DNA of 64,000 bases from Desulfosporosinus nitroreducens. GTDB taxonomy: Bacteria; Bacillota; Desulfitobacteriia; Desulfitobacteriales; Desulfitobacteriaceae. Where the stretch lies: positions 62,001 through 126,000 of the forward strand of contig NZ_JAMHFY010000009.1 in assembly GCF_023897015.1 (NCBI RefSeq), given 5' to 3'. Below are positions 25,437 through 36,785 of this stretch, piece after piece. Both the position numbers and the translations under genes were made by a program. The notes under the pieces are model-generated. The model was given only the letters and a program-made list of their open reading frames with translations. It was not told the origin of the DNA and made no database searches. How positions within the stretch are numbered: position 1 is the first letter of the stretch; every line of letters starts with the position of its first letter.

Positions 25437-26762
25437 TTAAAATTCCACCATAGTTTTTGTCGACCAGCCAACTACCTGGTCGCCACAGAACATGGCATTG
25501 TTTTCCATGATGATCGAGCCATCCGGCCGCACAGACGGCCCAAGTTTCTCATCATTGCCCCAGCCGCCGGACAGGCCGTCGCGGCTAAGAGATTCCAACT
25601 CACCCAGCACCGCAGGCATGGCCGGAAGTTCGATTAACGTGGATACATTACCGCAGGAGACAATTGCGTCTTCTTTTACATTCATAGAAACAAGCGGCTG
25701 GCTCGCTCCGTCGCGGCCAGTACATTCGTTGGAAAGACCGACTGTTTTTATGCCGGCCTCTTCCAGCGCCACCAGGCATGCCGTGAAGTCGGTGTCCGGG
25801 TTGCCATAGCCCTCCTCGGCCACAATCGCAGAGTCTGCGCCAAGGGATTTTGCCATCTGTGCCACAAAAATTGCCGCGCGCTCTTTCTGCTCCAGTGCGA
25901 CATTCAGGTTCGACATGATGACGCCGAGGAAGTTCAGGGTCTTGCCATGCTCTTCATACAGGCGGCGAATCATCGGGAAGTTCTGGAAATCATAGGTCGA
26001 CCACTTGGATGAGCAGGGCATGAAAGAACCGGAGATCATCGCCCCGTCCAGCACCTCGTTCGGATGCATGAAGGTCGGTAACATATGGTTGCAGTCCCAG
26101 CCATAGTTCAGGTCGTTGTAGCCCATCTCTTCCATCTGCGACTGTGGCTGCAGTACCAGCACGACGCTCGGCAAATCGTTGACTGCCTTCGGGCGCTTGG
26201 TTACCGGCTCCAACTCGTAGACGTCGGTGTCATCCGGCTGCAAATCCTTTGTGCAGGCGCCAATATACTCTGCCAGACGCATCCCCGCCCAGCGCAGCGC
26301 ACGGTTCTTCTTCTGCTGCTCATGGCGTTCGAATTCCTCATCGGTATGGGCAACGAGCACGAGGTTTTTCAGCTGTGAGTAGTATGAATATTTTGCGCCT
26401 TCGCCCCCCATGTCGATCAGGCCATCCTGGAAGCCACCATAATGCTTGCCAACCACCAGCACACTCATATCTTTGAGCGCATGGGTTTTGCCATTGCCGG
26501 CCTGCATCAGTTCGCCTGTCACACCGGGGAATACCGGCCCGCCACCAACGCGATAACGGGGCTCGATTGCTTCCTTGACCGGCACCAGGCGAACCATATC
26601 GCCGGGCTTGACAACGTGCAGTTCTGCTTCTGTAATATGGGTATCCTCCCGCACAACGGCGAGAGCCTCTTCCTTATTCACCGTCAGGACTCCGTCTTTC
26701 AACTCGGTTTTAGCGCCGAAACAGATATCCTTTACATGAAAGTTTGCAAGGGTTAGTTTCAC
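25437..26762 (-). CDS. grdI: Betaine/sarcosine reductase component B proprotein (GrdI/GrdE family)
   Basis: A protein of about 441 residues of the GrdE/GrdG/GrdI proprotein family. It is cleaved at an internal cysteine to give two subunits, one carrying a pyruvoyl cofactor that binds the amine substrate as a Schiff base. The likely site is the cysteine of LSNECTGRDG (about residue 350). Conserved segments include HPNEVLDGAMISG and SSKWSTYDFQNFP. The GTG at 26762 is chosen because AAAGGAGA lies 8 bases upstream; the frame is open further, without a site. It pairs with GrdH downstream. The assignment to betaine rather than sarcosine is inferred from the neighbouring transporter. Confidence 0.85.
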   Translation of the reverse strand: MKLTLANFHVKDICFGAKTELKDGVLTVNKEEALAVVREDTHITEAELHVVKPGDMVRLVPVKEAIEPRYRVGGGPVFPGVTGELMQAGNGKTHALKDMSVLVVGKHYGGFQDGLIDMGGEGAKYSYYSQLKNLVLVAHTDEEFERHEQQKKNRALRWAGMRLAEYIGACTKDLQPDDTDVYELEPVTKRPKAVNDLPSVVLVLQPQSQMEEMGYNDLNYGWDCNHMLPTFMHPNEVLDGAMISGSFMPCSSKWSTYDFQNFPMIRRLYEEHGKTLNFLGVIMSNLNVALEQKERAAIFVAQMAKSLGADSAIVAEEGYGNPDTDFTACLVALEEAGIKTVGLSNECTGRDGASQPLVSMNVKEDAIVSCGNVSTLIELPAMPAVLGELESLSRDGLSGGWGNDEKLGPSVRPDGSIIMENNAMFCGDQVVGWSTKTMVEF

Positions 26763-26844
26763 AGAGACATCTCCTTTCCGATACTTATTGATTCTCATGC
26801 GACCGGGAACATTTTCCATCCGCCGGTTCAGCATGGATCGATGG

Positions 26845-28248
<1,404 letters not shown>

Positions 28249-28251
28249 GAG

Positions 28252-29415
28252 TTACGAACCGATATAGCCCTTGTCGGCCAAAATCGATCGCGCCTGTTCC
28301 AATTGTTCCTCCGCGACCAGCACCACCGGCCCAGTGCAGCCCATGCCGCTTTCGGCATAAATGCCCGCAGCCCAGAGCTGGCGAACGGCGTCCTCAAGAT
28401 CGAGGATTTCAATCCCCATGATCTCCTCGGTGACGACAACCTTCGGCGGCGCCTTTATCTCCTGCGGTTCTTCCGCACCCTTTTTCTCCTTTTGCAGGCC
28501 GGCCAAAAGGTTGTCCAAGCCCGCTTTTTTCGCTGCGGCCAACTCCTGGGCGAAAATCTTTTGATAGCCGCCCTTTACAAGCTGTGCGGCAAACACCATT
28601 GCGCCCCGCGCCACTGGCATGCCGGATGCCCGTGAGATAATCAAAATCAGCTTGTCGAAACCTTCTCCCAAGCCGGGCCCGTAGCCATAACCAAGGGATT
28701 CGTAGTTGCCGCCGGTTGTATAGGCGGCCAACAGCTTCATCAGCAGGTTGCCGGTCAGCGGGTCCGTCACCATCACATCGCAGGAAGCCGCCAGCAGGTC
28801 ATTACCGCGCATCACCGCGCCGCCGTCGCTGCGCCTCGACTGTGCAAATGTAATAGGATAACCCGCCGCCTGCAATTTCTGCAGTGCGATCTCTGCCTGT
28901 CTGGCGCCGTCCACATTCAGGATGCCAACCGTTGGATTTTGAATGCCGCAGGCTTTGGCCGTGACAATTCCATAGATCGCGTTGCGCACCATGCCCTCCA
29001 CGCGATCAAGAGCAGTTGTGCCGGTCGTTGTTGCGATAAACATTTCCTTTCCGGTGGCCGGCGTAATCACACGGCCAACGGTAGAAACGCCGATTGGGAA
29101 CGGGTAATGCATGGTTACGCCGCCCAGCGCTTCACCGCTGTCGAGCAGGCTTTCGAGGCGCTTGTGGCCCTCCTCGCTGCTAGAGACGGATACGACCTCC
29201 ACACCGGGGTAGTCAAGGGGCTGGCTGCCGATCAGCTTCACGAGAAGCCCCTGGTCAGCAGCCTCTTTGGCTGCATGGTAAATCAAATCCTCGCCGTGCT
29301 CACTGCCCATCGCCGTTACGGCAATCGGCACCCGCTGCATGGACGCACCGTTTTCCAAGATATCCGCCATTTGCAGAAATACATTCGAGATTGTCTTGTT
29401 GATCATATTACTCAA
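28252..29415 (-). CDS. grdD: Glycine/sarcosine/betaine reductase component C alpha, GrdD
   Basis: About 387 residues, related to phosphate acetyl/butyryltransferases and PlsX. With GrdC it releases acetyl phosphate from the acetyl-thioester on component C. Visible segments include VPIAVTAMGSEHGEDLI near the start, the TGTTALDRVEGMVRNA loop and YGYGPGLGEGFDKLILI. The TTG at 29415 lies 8 bases after AGGGGGG; an ATG at 29406 is the alternative. The C-terminal region (IEILDLEDAVRQLWAAGIY) is typical of GrdD. It follows grdC by 13 bases. Confidence 0.92.
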   Translation of the reverse strand: MSNMINKTISNVFLQMADILENGASMQRVPIAVTAMGSEHGEDLIYHAAKEAADQGLLVKLIGSQPLDYPGVEVVSVSSSEEGHKRLESLLDSGEALGGVTMHYPFPIGVSTVGRVITPATGKEMFIATTTGTTALDRVEGMVRNAIYGIVTAKACGIQNPTVGILNVDGARQAEIALQKLQAAGYPITFAQSRRSDGGAVMRGNDLLAASCDVMVTDPLTGNLLMKLLAAYTTGGNYESLGYGYGPGLGEGFDKLILIISRASGMPVARGAMVFAAQLVKGGYQKIFAQELAAAKKAGLDNLLAGLQKEKKGAEEPQEIKAPPKVVVTEEIMGIEILDLEDAVRQLWAAGIYAESGMGCTGPVVLVAEEQLEQARSILADKGYIGS

Positions 29416-29428
29416 CTTGGCTTCCCCC

Positions 29429-30961
29429 CTATTCCTGCAGCAAGTGGCCAGCAAAATCCTTGAGCGACTGCGCGATCAGCTTCTTCACGGTTTCTTCCGA
29501 AACCGCTTCCGACTGGCCCTTTCCGCTGTTTTGCTGCAAGACGAAGGATACGCCATCAAACAGGTTTGTCATACGGCCGAGGAACAAGCTCCCCTTGCCG
29601 ATAAACATGGCACGGCTGATTTTGCCCTCCAAGATATCTTGCCTGGCAAAGCCCATATACGGCACGCCGGAAGGAATATGCCCCTGTGTCGGCGCCCAGC
29701 CGACCATGCCGTGCTTTTTGACGAAATCGGCAAGCTCCGCCTTTTGAATTTCACCGCGCATGGCAGCGAGGGCACCGATCATCTTGTAGTTTGCTTCCGG
29801 CACATTGCCTGCGCCCGCGGGCTTTGTAATATCCGGATTCTGCATTTCCACGGAATACTTGTCAACATCCGTCAGCTTGAGCCCGGCCTTTTCGAGGGCG
29901 GCGGCTGTCAGCGAGGAGATTACAGCCTGCGGTGATGAGCCGGTACCCACCGTATGCCTGCCGAGGATATCTGTGTTGATTTCCGGGCTGATGCCGTCGT
30001 TTTCGCCGACAAGTATGGCAAACCCGGCCACACAGTCCTCCAGTGCCGGCATACCCTTTTTCACGTGGTCTTTGCCGTTCATACCCAGCTTCGCAGTCGA
30101 GCCGCCGGCTGCAACAACCACATATTTGAACAAGCCGGCCTTTACGAGGGATGCCGCTTGTAATAGCGCATGGGTAGGCCCTGCGCAGAAGCCGCGTACA
30201 TCACAGCCGGTTGCGTTAGTAAGGCCCGCGATTTCCGCAGCAGCCTTTGCAAAGTTGCCACCGCCGCGCTGGTTCATATCGCCACAAGCCTCTTCCGAGC
30301 ATTCGATGACATAGGCAATCTCGTCCTTGGCCACATCTGTTTGATCCATCAGATGCAGGATCGACAAGACGCAAGACGCCTTAGATACAATATTTTCAAA
30401 GATAACATGCGCCGACAGAGATTCATCGAAGTCATGGGCAGCCTTGATGCAGCCTACCATCTTGCCCAGATAATAGATCGGTTCTGCGTGCTCTTTATCA
30501 ATAAGTTTACGCAGTTCCGCCTCCTTGCTGGGCTTATCAAACACCTCGAGCTGAGATGCATCGATCAGGGCATGCTGCCCCAGCTTTTCCTTTAGGTCGG
30601 CAGAGAAGCCAGCCTCAAGCTTGACCAGGTCGAACACATCGCAAATCTTCATCATACCAATAAATTCATCTTCCGGCATGATTTCCCCATATTTCCCCTT
30701 GCGCTGTGCGCCCAGGGCCTTCTGCTCATACCACGGTAAAGCATAACCCTCGAGCTCTTCAGGAGTCATATTGCCGATGTACACCTGATTTGGCAGGTAA
30801 GCTACACAATCCTCGTAGCTGCGCAGGCTTTTTTCCAACTGTGTCAGGTATTCGGCATTCGGATCCGCTTTGCGCTGTGTAGTCTGTGTTGTACCATTGT
30901 TCACAACCATATCCGGCGCGTGGGCAATAAAGTAGCTCGCGCCTTTTACCACGCTGTACAA
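29429..30961 (-). CDS. grdC: Glycine/sarcosine/betaine reductase component C beta, GrdC
   Basis: About 510 residues with a thiolase/FabH-like fold. It accepts the carboxymethyl-selenoether of GrdA and forms the acetyl-thioester on a cysteine. Visible segments: GYALPWYEQKALGAQRKGKYGE (by position, about residues 75-96), IECSEEACGDMNQRGGGNFAKA with candidate active-site cysteine, and GCDVRGFCAGPTHALLQAA. The TTG at 30961 is chosen because GGAAAGG lies 9 bases upstream; the GTG at 30970 sits on top of that site. It is separated from grdA by about 260 bases that include a stable hairpin. Confidence 0.92.
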   Translation of the reverse strand: MYSVVKGASYFIAHAPDMVVNNGTTQTTQRKADPNAEYLTQLEKSLRSYEDCVAYLPNQVYIGNMTPEELEGYALPWYEQKALGAQRKGKYGEIMPEDEFIGMMKICDVFDLVKLEAGFSADLKEKLGQHALIDASQLEVFDKPSKEAELRKLIDKEHAEPIYYLGKMVGCIKAAHDFDESLSAHVIFENIVSKASCVLSILHLMDQTDVAKDEIAYVIECSEEACGDMNQRGGGNFAKAAAEIAGLTNATGCDVRGFCAGPTHALLQAASLVKAGLFKYVVVAAGGSTAKLGMNGKDHVKKGMPALEDCVAGFAILVGENDGISPEINTDILGRHTVGTGSSPQAVISSLTAAALEKAGLKLTDVDKYSVEMQNPDITKPAGAGNVPEANYKMIGALAAMRGEIQKAELADFVKKHGMVGWAPTQGHIPSGVPYMGFARQDILEGKISRAMFIGKGSLFLGRMTNLFDGVSFVLQQNSGKGQSEAVSEETVKKLIAQSLKDFAGHLLQE

Positions 30962-31161
30962 TTGAAACACCCTTTCCGTTCTGGCAATATAGTTAGTCTA
31001 AAATTAAATCGTTTCGAAGCAGCAAGCGAAGCCTGCCTGCACACCAAAGGCGTGCGATTGACTAAGATGACAATGCATCGCACCACAGTTGCGGCGGTTG
31101 TGCATTGCACACCCCTCAAAAACAAATAGATTGTTTTTAAGGCCATTAGTATACAAAGGGG

Positions 31162-31211
31162 CGATGACACGAAACAAAACCGGTATGCTGGTTCCTTTCG
31201 TTTGTCATCAT
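31162..31211 (-). terminator. Stable hairpin between grdA and grdC
   Basis: On the minus strand GATGACA...TGTCATC with inner AACGAAA/TTTCGT and GGAACC/GGTT forms a long stem just after the grdA stop. No T-run follows, so it may be a leaky terminator or a mRNA-stabilising end that lets the small GrdA be made in excess over GrdC/GrdD. Confidence 0.5.
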
Positions 31212-31221
31212 CCCTTGCCAA

Positions 31222-31692
31222 TTAGTTGTATTTACAATATTGCTCCCGGATCGATGTCATTTCCTTGATGATATCATCAATGTCCAACACCATTTCCATC
31301 ATGCTGATCTGCTCCTCATACACCTGAGGGTCGACTTCATCCTTAATCTCTGGTTCGCAGACATGGTATACACGCAGTCCTAACTGGACTCCCGCCAATG
31401 GACCTGCAAAAGTCGGGTCACCTGCGGTTACGGTTTCAGCTGCCAGTCCGGCTGCTTCACCTTCGGCTGCCCCGAGAACAATAACGATGTTCTCGGCACC
31501 GAATTCTTCCGTAAACTCTTTCACCCGCTTTTGATTCTCCAGGTCCATGGCGCCTGCCGCGGTTCAAACGAAGCATTCTGTCGATGAGAATACAACTTCT
31601 GCGCCGGCTGTTGAGCAGCAGGCTGCAATCGCCGGGCCGGGTATGCCATCCCTGTCGCCAACGATAATGACTTTCTTATCTTTCAGCAACAT
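31222..31692 (-). CDS. grdA: Glycine/sarcosine/betaine reductase selenoprotein A, GrdA
   Basis: A 156-residue selenoprotein whose Sec is encoded by the in-frame TGA at 31566-31564 (residue 43). The context is ECFV[14 protein letters not shown], the hallmark of GrdA; the cysteine four residues before the Sec forms the redox pair. The start ATG at 31692 has AGGAGG about 8 bases upstream, and the 42 codons before the TGA show the expected [19 protein letters not shown]. GrdA carries the carboxymethyl group from component B to component C and is re-reduced by thioredoxin. The trxB-trxA pair lies directly upstream in the operon. Confidence 0.96.
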
Positions 31693-31771
31693 GTTTTCTT
31701 CCTCCTTTTAGAATTTTATAAGTCATTAGGATTTTATAGTCAGTGCGCAGGGGCAAAGTGCCGCTGCTTCA

Positions 31772-32089
31772 CTAAATATACTTTTGAATCATGGCCTCGA
31801 TATTTTCGGGAGTTGCATCGTCCTTGATAAGCTCCTCCACCTTTTCCCCGCCTTTGTAAATCGCAATAACAGGCAGGCCCAGAATCTTCTGGCTGATGGC
31901 CAAACGGCGCGCGCCGGTGGTGTTCAGCTTCGTGAACTTGATCTTGTCGCCATACTTTTCACTGAAGCCCTCAATATGCGGCAACAGAGCCTTGCAGGGC
32001 TCACAACCGTCACCGAAATAATCGACCAGTACAGTGCCCTCCGCCTTCAGAACTTCGGCTTCAAAGGTTTCCTTGTCCAATAACAGCAT
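31772..32089 (-). CDS. trxA: Thioredoxin dedicated to the betaine reductase
   Basis: A 105-residue thioredoxin with active site [12 protein letters not shown] (C29, C32) instead of WCGPC, the atypical form seen in glycine/betaine reductase operons. The cis-proline lies in [12 protein letters not shown]. It carries electrons from the thioredoxin reductase just upstream to oxidised GrdA. It has a ribosome binding site (GGAGAAGGA) and lies 80 bases before grdA. Confidence 0.93.
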   Translation of the reverse strand: MLLLDKETFEAEVLKAEGTVLVDYFGDGCEPCKALLPHIEGFSEKYGDKIKFTKLNTTGARRLAISQKILGLPVIAIYKGGEKVEELIKDDATPENIEAMIQKYI

Positions 32090-32131
32090 GTCCTTCTCTC
32101 CTTTTCTTTGACTATATTTGAGACGTTTATG

Positions 32132-33061
32132 TTAATGCTCCAGATATTTTTCCACCGTCATGGCTGCAATTGCTCCGTCCGCTGCCGCGGTGACCACCTG
32201 ACGCAGTGTTTTGATGCGGATATCCCCCACTGCAAATACACCCGGAATATTTGTGCGCATCTCTTCGTCGGTTTTGATATAACCGTTTTCCATTGCCAGT
32301 ACGCCCTCAAATATAGCCGACTGCGGCAAGAACCCAGTAAAGCCAAATACACCAAAGGTACCATCTTCTTCATTGGCGAACACTTCGGTCAATTCGCCGG
32401 TCTTGACATTTTTGACCACCATGCTCTCCAACAGGCCGTCGCCCTTCAGCTCCTCTACGACGGTATCCCACATAAATTTGATCTTCGGGTTGGCAAAGGC
32501 CTTTTCCTGAATGGATTTCGCTGCACGCAGTTCATCCCGACGATGGATGATCGTGACCTTGCGCCCAAATTTTGCAAGATATATACCTTCTTCTACAGCG
32601 GTATCGCCGCCGCCAACTACATAGATATCCATATCCTCGAAGAAATTGGCATCACAGGTTGCACAATAGGACACACCCTTGCCGATCAGCTCCTTCTCAC
32701 CCGGGCAGCCAATCGGGCGCGGGAATGCGCCGGTCGCCACAATAATAGCCTTAGCGTGGTATTCACCGTGCAAGCCCTTGACAACCTTGACATCGCCGGA
32801 AAAATCCACAGACGTGATAGTATCCTGCGCGCGCTCCACGCCAAACTTTTCTACCTGTTTGGTCATTCGCGCCACCAGCGACGCGCCGGACTCTTCGTCC
32901 AGACACCCAGGATAGTTTTCAATCTCCGATGTGATGACAATCTGTCCGCCATCCTTCTGCTTTTCGATCAGCAGTGTGTTTAGTCGAGACCTGCCTGCAT
33001 AAAGGCCGGCGGAAAGTCCGGCCGGGCCTGCCCCGAGAATAATGACGTCATAAACCTGCAT
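32132..33061 (-). CDS. trxB: Thioredoxin reductase
   Basis: A 309-residue NADPH-dependent flavoenzyme. The FAD-binding motif is GAGPAGLSAGLYAGR (residues 10-24), the redox disulfide CATCD (C133, C136), the NADP-binding glycine motif VVGGGDTAVEEG, and the final FAD motif GVFAVGDIR. It reduces the adjacent thioredoxin, which recycles GrdA. The length is typical. It lies 49 bases after selB and 42 before trxA on the minus strand. Confidence 0.95.
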   Translation of the reverse strand: MQVYDVIILGAGPAGLSAGLYAGRSRLNTLLIEKQKDGGQIVITSEIENYPGCLDEESGASLVARMTKQVEKFGVERAQDTITSVDFSGDVKVVKGLHGEYHAKAIIVATGAFPRPIGCPGEKELIGKGVSYCATCDANFFEDMDIYVVGGGDTAVEEGIYLAKFGRKVTIIHRRDELRAAKSIQEKAFANPKIKFMWDTVVEELKGDGLLESMVVKNVKTGELTEVFANEEDGTFGVFGFTGFLPQSAIFEGVLAMENGYIKTDEEMRTNIPGVFAVGDIRIKTLRQVVTAAADGAIAAMTVEKYLEH

Positions 33062-33110
33062 ATCGTTCCTCCACCCATTCTTTTCATAGTTTTGTTTATG
33101 CCTATAGCAT

Positions 33111-34979
33111 CTACAACAAAATACGATCCTCGCCGGCGCGCTTTGTCAGCTTCTCCTTGTCGAAACGTTCCAACAGCAACAGCGCATATTTCCGGCTCGT
33201 CTGCAGCCTGTCGCGAAAATCCGGTAGCTTGATCACGCCATGTTCGACCGCGAGCTCTTTGACGATCTCTCTGGCATCCTGGTATAGCTGCCGGTCAATC
33301 ACCAGCTGCCCATCCAGCGCCATCAGCGTATCCAGCAGCAGATATTCCATCACCTGCTGTTTTTCCCTAAAATTGCCGACAAGCTCCGGCAAGCTTGGCA
33401 ACGTATAGCCACATTCACGCACCTGACTCTCCAACTCGGCACGGATTTCCTGCTGGTGCGGCGAAAACTGCGGGCTGAAATCAGCGGTTGCCACCAGATT
33501 GTCGGCAATTTTCACCACGTTTCTGGATTCCAAAAGGGAGAGCAACAGGGCAAACTTCCTATCGCCTCCGGCGAATGTCTGGCGGGATTTCAGCTCCGCC
33601 TTGGACATTCCCCTGCGCAATGCATATGTGTGATGGTAGTTCAGCAAAAGACCTATCACCTCTTCTGTAAACACACCAACGCTGTCCGGATGTATGAGGA
33701 AATCCTGCAGCTGAATCAGCCGTCCGGCTGCCAGCAATTCCTGCAGGGTTTCCTCAATCGATGCCAGATATACCAGCCCGGCCAGCATATCTTTTGTAAG
33801 CAGCGGATGCGCCCGCACAAATGTCTCCAGCATATCGGGCGCAGAGCCGGTATCCTTCAGTCGTACAGTGTCCAGAATCTCCTGTGTTACTTTGGGGTAC
33901 CTCGGCGCAGTAGGGTCAACTACCCTGCCGCCGCCTATGGTTTCGACTGGCGAAATTGTACGCAGCACAAAGGCATCCCCCTTGCGCACCACCGCCTCCT
34001 GCTCAAACAAGATCTGCCCATACGCCTCCTGGCCTGCGGTCACTTGCCTAACGCCAAATGGGATAATTTTCACAACCAGCTCCCGCGCACCAATATACAG
34101 TTTCAGCCGATCCATTTTCTTGACGGTAAAGTCCGTGTTTCTGCTCAAGCTGAACCGGACATCCATCACCTTAGTGGCAAAGACCGAATCTTTTTTTGCA
34201 ATGACACAGCCACGGCTTACCTGTGTTGAAGCGATACCTGCCAGATTGATCGCCGTGCGCTGTCCAGCGCGCGCCTCACGCACATCCTGCTCATGTATTT
34301 GCAGGTTGCGTATCTTCGCCGGGCGCCCTTGCGGATAAATCACCACCTCATCGCCGACATGTAATTTCCCGTCCGATAAGGTTCCGGTGACCACCGTGCC
34401 GAATCCGTTAACAGAAAACACCCTGTCCACGCTCATTCTGGCGTCCTTTTCCACACTGCGCCGGTCCGTCTGTACCGCCATACCATCCAGGTGGCCAACC
34501 AAGGCATCGAGCCCCTTGCCGCTCAGTGAATCCACCTCGACCAGCGGTGCATCCCGCAGGAAGGTATCCCGTAAATACTCTTTGGTGTCTTCAAGAACCA
34601 ATTCCTTAAACTCCTCGTCCACCATATCAATTTTAGTCAGCACAACAATGCTCTGTTTGATATCCAGATAGCTCAGGATATCGACATGTTCTTTTGTCTG
34701 CGGCATTACACCTTCATTGGCTGCAATGACCACCATTGCAATATCAATGCCGCTGGCACCTGCCAGCATATTCTTTACAAAGCGTTCATGCCCGGGTACA
34801 TCCACTATACCGGCGACTTTTCCGCATGGCAGCGTAAAGTAGGCAAATCCCAAATTAATCGTAATGCCGCGCCGTCTCTCTTCTTCCAGCGTATCTGTAT
34901 TCCGCCCGGTCAGCGCCTTTACCAAGGCTGTTTTTCCATGGTCGATATGGCCTGCGGTTCCTATGACAATACTCTCCAT
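33111..34979 (-). CDS. selB: Selenocysteine-specific elongation factor
   Basis: A 622-residue GTPase that brings Sec-tRNA(Sec) to UGA codons marked by a SECIS hairpin. The GTPase domain is at the N-terminus: [13 protein letters not shown] (P-loop, residues 7-19), [10 protein letters not shown] (switch I), [12 protein letters not shown] (G3), and a TKIDM-type G4. EF-Tu-like barrels follow, then the C-terminal winged-helix repeats that bind the mRNA hairpin (about residues 380-620). It is the first protein gene after tRNA-Sec in the locus. Confidence 0.95.
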   Translation of the reverse strand: MESIVIGTAGHIDHGKTALVKALTGRNTDTLEEERRRGITINLGFAYFTLPCGKVAGIVDVPGHERFVKNMLAGASGIDIAMVVIAANEGVMPQTKEHVDILSYLDIKQSIVVLTKIDMVDEEFKELVLEDTKEYLRDTFLRDAPLVEVDSLSGKGLDALVGHLDGMAVQTDRRSVEKDARMSVDRVFSVNGFGTVVTGTLSDGKLHVGDEVVIYPQGRPAKIRNLQIHEQDVREARAGQRTAINLAGIASTQVSRGCVIAKKDSVFATKVMDVRFSLSRNTDFTVKKMDRLKLYIGARELVVKIIPFGVRQVTAGQEAYGQILFEQEAVVRKGDAFVLRTISPVETIGGGRVVDPTAPRYPKVTQEILDTVRLKDTGSAPDMLETFVRAHPLLTKDMLAGLVYLASIEETLQELLAAGRLIQLQDFLIHPDSVGVFTEEVIGLLLNYHHTYALRRGMSKAELKSRQTFAGGDRKFALLLSLLESRNVVKIADNLVATADFSPQFSPHQQEIRAELESQVRECGYTLPSLPELVGNFREKQQVMEYLLLDTLMALDGQLVIDRQLYQDAREIVKELAVEHGVIKLPDFRDRLQTSRKYALLLLERFDKEKLTKRAGEDRILL

Positions 34980-35180
34980 GTCTTCAAACCCCGCACAACG
35001 ATGTTATAGTCACCCCGAGGCTGCCACGATTGCCACCTTGGCAATCGGCAGCTCCAATACGGATAACGCGCCTAACGGCGCATCCGCTTACTTTGCATAA
35101 TAATTCCTTCCACTTGCTGTCCGGCAAAATTGGTGGCCCGAGCGAACACGCCTCATTCTGACAACGTACCCGGGCCGTAT

Positions 35181-35276
35181 TGGCGGAAGCATATGGGAAT
35201 CGAACCCACCCACGGCAGTCAATGCCGCAACACGGTTTTGAAGACCGGTAGGCACACCAGTTACCTTTCTGCTTCC
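35181..35276 (-). tRNA. selC: tRNA-Sec (anticodon UCA)
   Basis: A 96-base minus-strand tRNA with encoded CCA. The anticodon TCA is at 35241-35239, in the loop CTTCAAAA. The acceptor stem GGAAGCA pairs with TGCTTCC, the T loop is GGTTCGATTCC, and there is a long variable arm (GCGGCATTGACTGCCG). The long variable arm and UCA anticodon identify selenocysteine tRNA. It lies about 200 bases upstream of selB in the same direction. Confidence 0.97.
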
Positions 35277-35312
35277 ATAGTCGATTGTCTACAATCAACA
35301 ATCTATGAATTC

Positions 35313-35341
35313 ATTATAGCCGTTAAACAATTATTTGACAA
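35313..35341 (-). promoter_or_regulatory. Promoter of tRNA-Sec
   Basis: TTGTCA (35341-35336) and TATAAT (35318-35313), 17 bases apart on the minus strand. Transcription would start about 30 bases before the tRNA and could continue into selB, since I see no terminator in between. Confidence 0.8.
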
Positions 35342-35502
35342 ATGCATTTTTAAATATTTGGCATACACTTTATTTCGATTATCTATAAATATAAATGTGA
35401 TCATTCGTGCTAGATATTAATTTTTCGACAAATTAAAGGAAAAATAATAACTCCAAAAAAGTAGGTATTCTAACGAAGAAGGCGCACAAAACTTGATAAA
35501 AA

Positions 35503-35558
35503 AAGAGATCCGCTTTAAGCCTCATGGTTTATACCCCCAACGGCCAAACGGATCTCTT
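35503..35558. terminator. Terminator-like inverted repeat
   Basis: AAGAGATCCG (35503-35512) pairs with CGGATCTCTT (35549-35558). A-rich sequence precedes and T-rich sequence follows, so it can act in either direction. It separates the tRNA-Sec promoter region from the intron remnant. Confidence 0.65.
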
Positions 35559-35601
35559 CATAATTCTTTTCTTTTTTTTCATATCTTTTGGTAGATGTTC
35601 G

Positions 35602-35812
35602 CTAAAATTGGCTGATGATTCCGCTTTGCGGGCATCCGGTTACTGAATGTCTAACCATTCCATCGATGTCCAAGATGCCTGCTTTTAGCCATTTCTTGAT
35701 CAGTCTCAGAAATGCTTTATCTGCTATGCGCAGTTCCAGCATTCGTATGCGCCAATCATGATCCAATAGCACCAAAGCCTTTGATGTCTGCTTCTACAAT
35801 GTAGTATCTGGA
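35602..35812 (-). pseudogene. Group II intron reverse transcriptase fragment
   Basis: The minus strand, with one frameshift near 35765, encodes part of an intron-encoded reverse transcriptase: YIVEADIKGF, then DHDWRIRMLELRIADKAF, LIKKWLKAGIL, and HSVTGCPQSGIIS followed by a stop. These correspond to the RT palm motifs of LtrA-like proteins, where TPQGG is here CPQSG. Only about 70 codons remain, so this is a dead remnant of a mobile intron. No intron RNA domains V/VI were recognised nearby. Confidence 0.8.
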
Positions 35813-35870
35813 ATGGTTATTTGGCTTCCCTTCAGTAAGGTGGCCAGCTCTTGCTGAGGTCATCAGGGAG

Positions 35871-36785
35871 TTAATTTTCTTTCACATAAGGAACTCCCAA
35901 TTTAGCCGGTACACTAAAGGATTTTCTGGAAATTGTTAAAACAATGGTCATAATATAGGGCAGAGCAATAAATAATTCATTGGGAAAAAACGCACTGTTC
36001 CCTATCGACTGCATATAAATAGCAATGGCTTCGGCAAATCCGAAAGCCAGGGTACCAATCACTGCCCCTTTGGGATTCCAATTGCCTAAGAAGCAAATGG
36101 CAAAAGCAATCCAGCCACGGCCACCAATAATATTCGTAGTAAACATGCCCAGAAAACCTATCGAATAAAAAGCACCGGCTACTCCGCCCATAACCCCTGC
36201 TAAAAGCACCGTAAGAAAGCGAACCCTAAGAACATTGATGCCTGCCACATCCACCGCTTCCGGATTTTCCCCGGCAGACCGGATCGTTAAACCGATAGAA
36301 GTTTTATAGAGCATGAAATAGGAGAGCGGTGCCAACACATAGATAATGTAGGTCAATATGTTTTGATTAAACAGTATTTGTCCAATCAGCGGAATTTCTG
36401 AAAGCAGGGGAATTGGAATCGTTGCTAAAGGATTAATGGTTAGCGGAGTTATAGGAACTCCAAAAATGACCCGGTACAAAAATGAACAAAGGCCTACTAC
36501 CAAAAGATTGATGGCCACCCCGGTCACCACTTGATGCTGCTTTAAATAGATGCAAATCCAGCCATATAAACCTGCCACCAATAAACCGGCCAGCATGGCC
36601 GCTAAAAATCCCACGGTCAAACTGCCGCTTAAATACCCTCCCACAAAACCGGCCCAGGCTCCCATTAAAAAGATCCCTTCAATAGCCGTTACCATCATCC
36701 CAGTTCGTTCGGCAATGACTTCTGCTAGAGCTCCAAAAAGCAATGGCGTCCCCATCATGATTGTTGCACTTAACAAATAGATCAT
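35871..36785 (-). CDS. BMP-type ABC transporter permease 2
   Basis: A 304-residue membrane protein with about eight to ten hydrophobic segments. It matches the BPD_transp_2 permeases of purine nucleoside/BMP importers (IEGIFLMGAWAGFVGGYLSG, SAGENPEAVDVAGINVLRVR as coupling loop, GGRGWIAFAICFLGNW). Its ATG overlaps the stop of the upstream permease by four bases (ATGA). Together with that permease it should form the heterodimeric channel of an importer for nucleosides or related compounds. It ends the operon. Confidence 0.88.
   Translation of the reverse strand: MIYLLSATIMMGTPLLFGALAEVIAERTGMMVTAIEGIFLMGAWAGFVGGYLSGSLTVGFLAAMLAGLLVAGLYGWICIYLKQHQVVTGVAINLLVVGLCSFLYRVIFGVPITPLTINPLATIPIPLLSEIPLIGQILFNQNILTYIIYVLAPLSYFMLYKTSIGLTIRSAGENPEAVDVAGINVLRVRFLTVLLAGVMGGVAGAFYSIGFLGMFTTNIIGGRGWIAFAICFLGNWNPKGAVIGTLAFGFAEAIAIYMQSIGNSAFFPNELFIALPYIMTIVLTISRKSFSVPAKLGVPYVKEN

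Noticed and set aside
30946-31221. A 91-residue frame between grdC and grdA
   Set aside because: It covers the intergenic hairpin and overlaps the grdC start. There is no ribosome binding site or family pattern.
34984-35301. A 105-residue minus-strand frame
   Set aside because: It runs through tRNA-Sec and into the selB upstream region, so it cannot be a gene.
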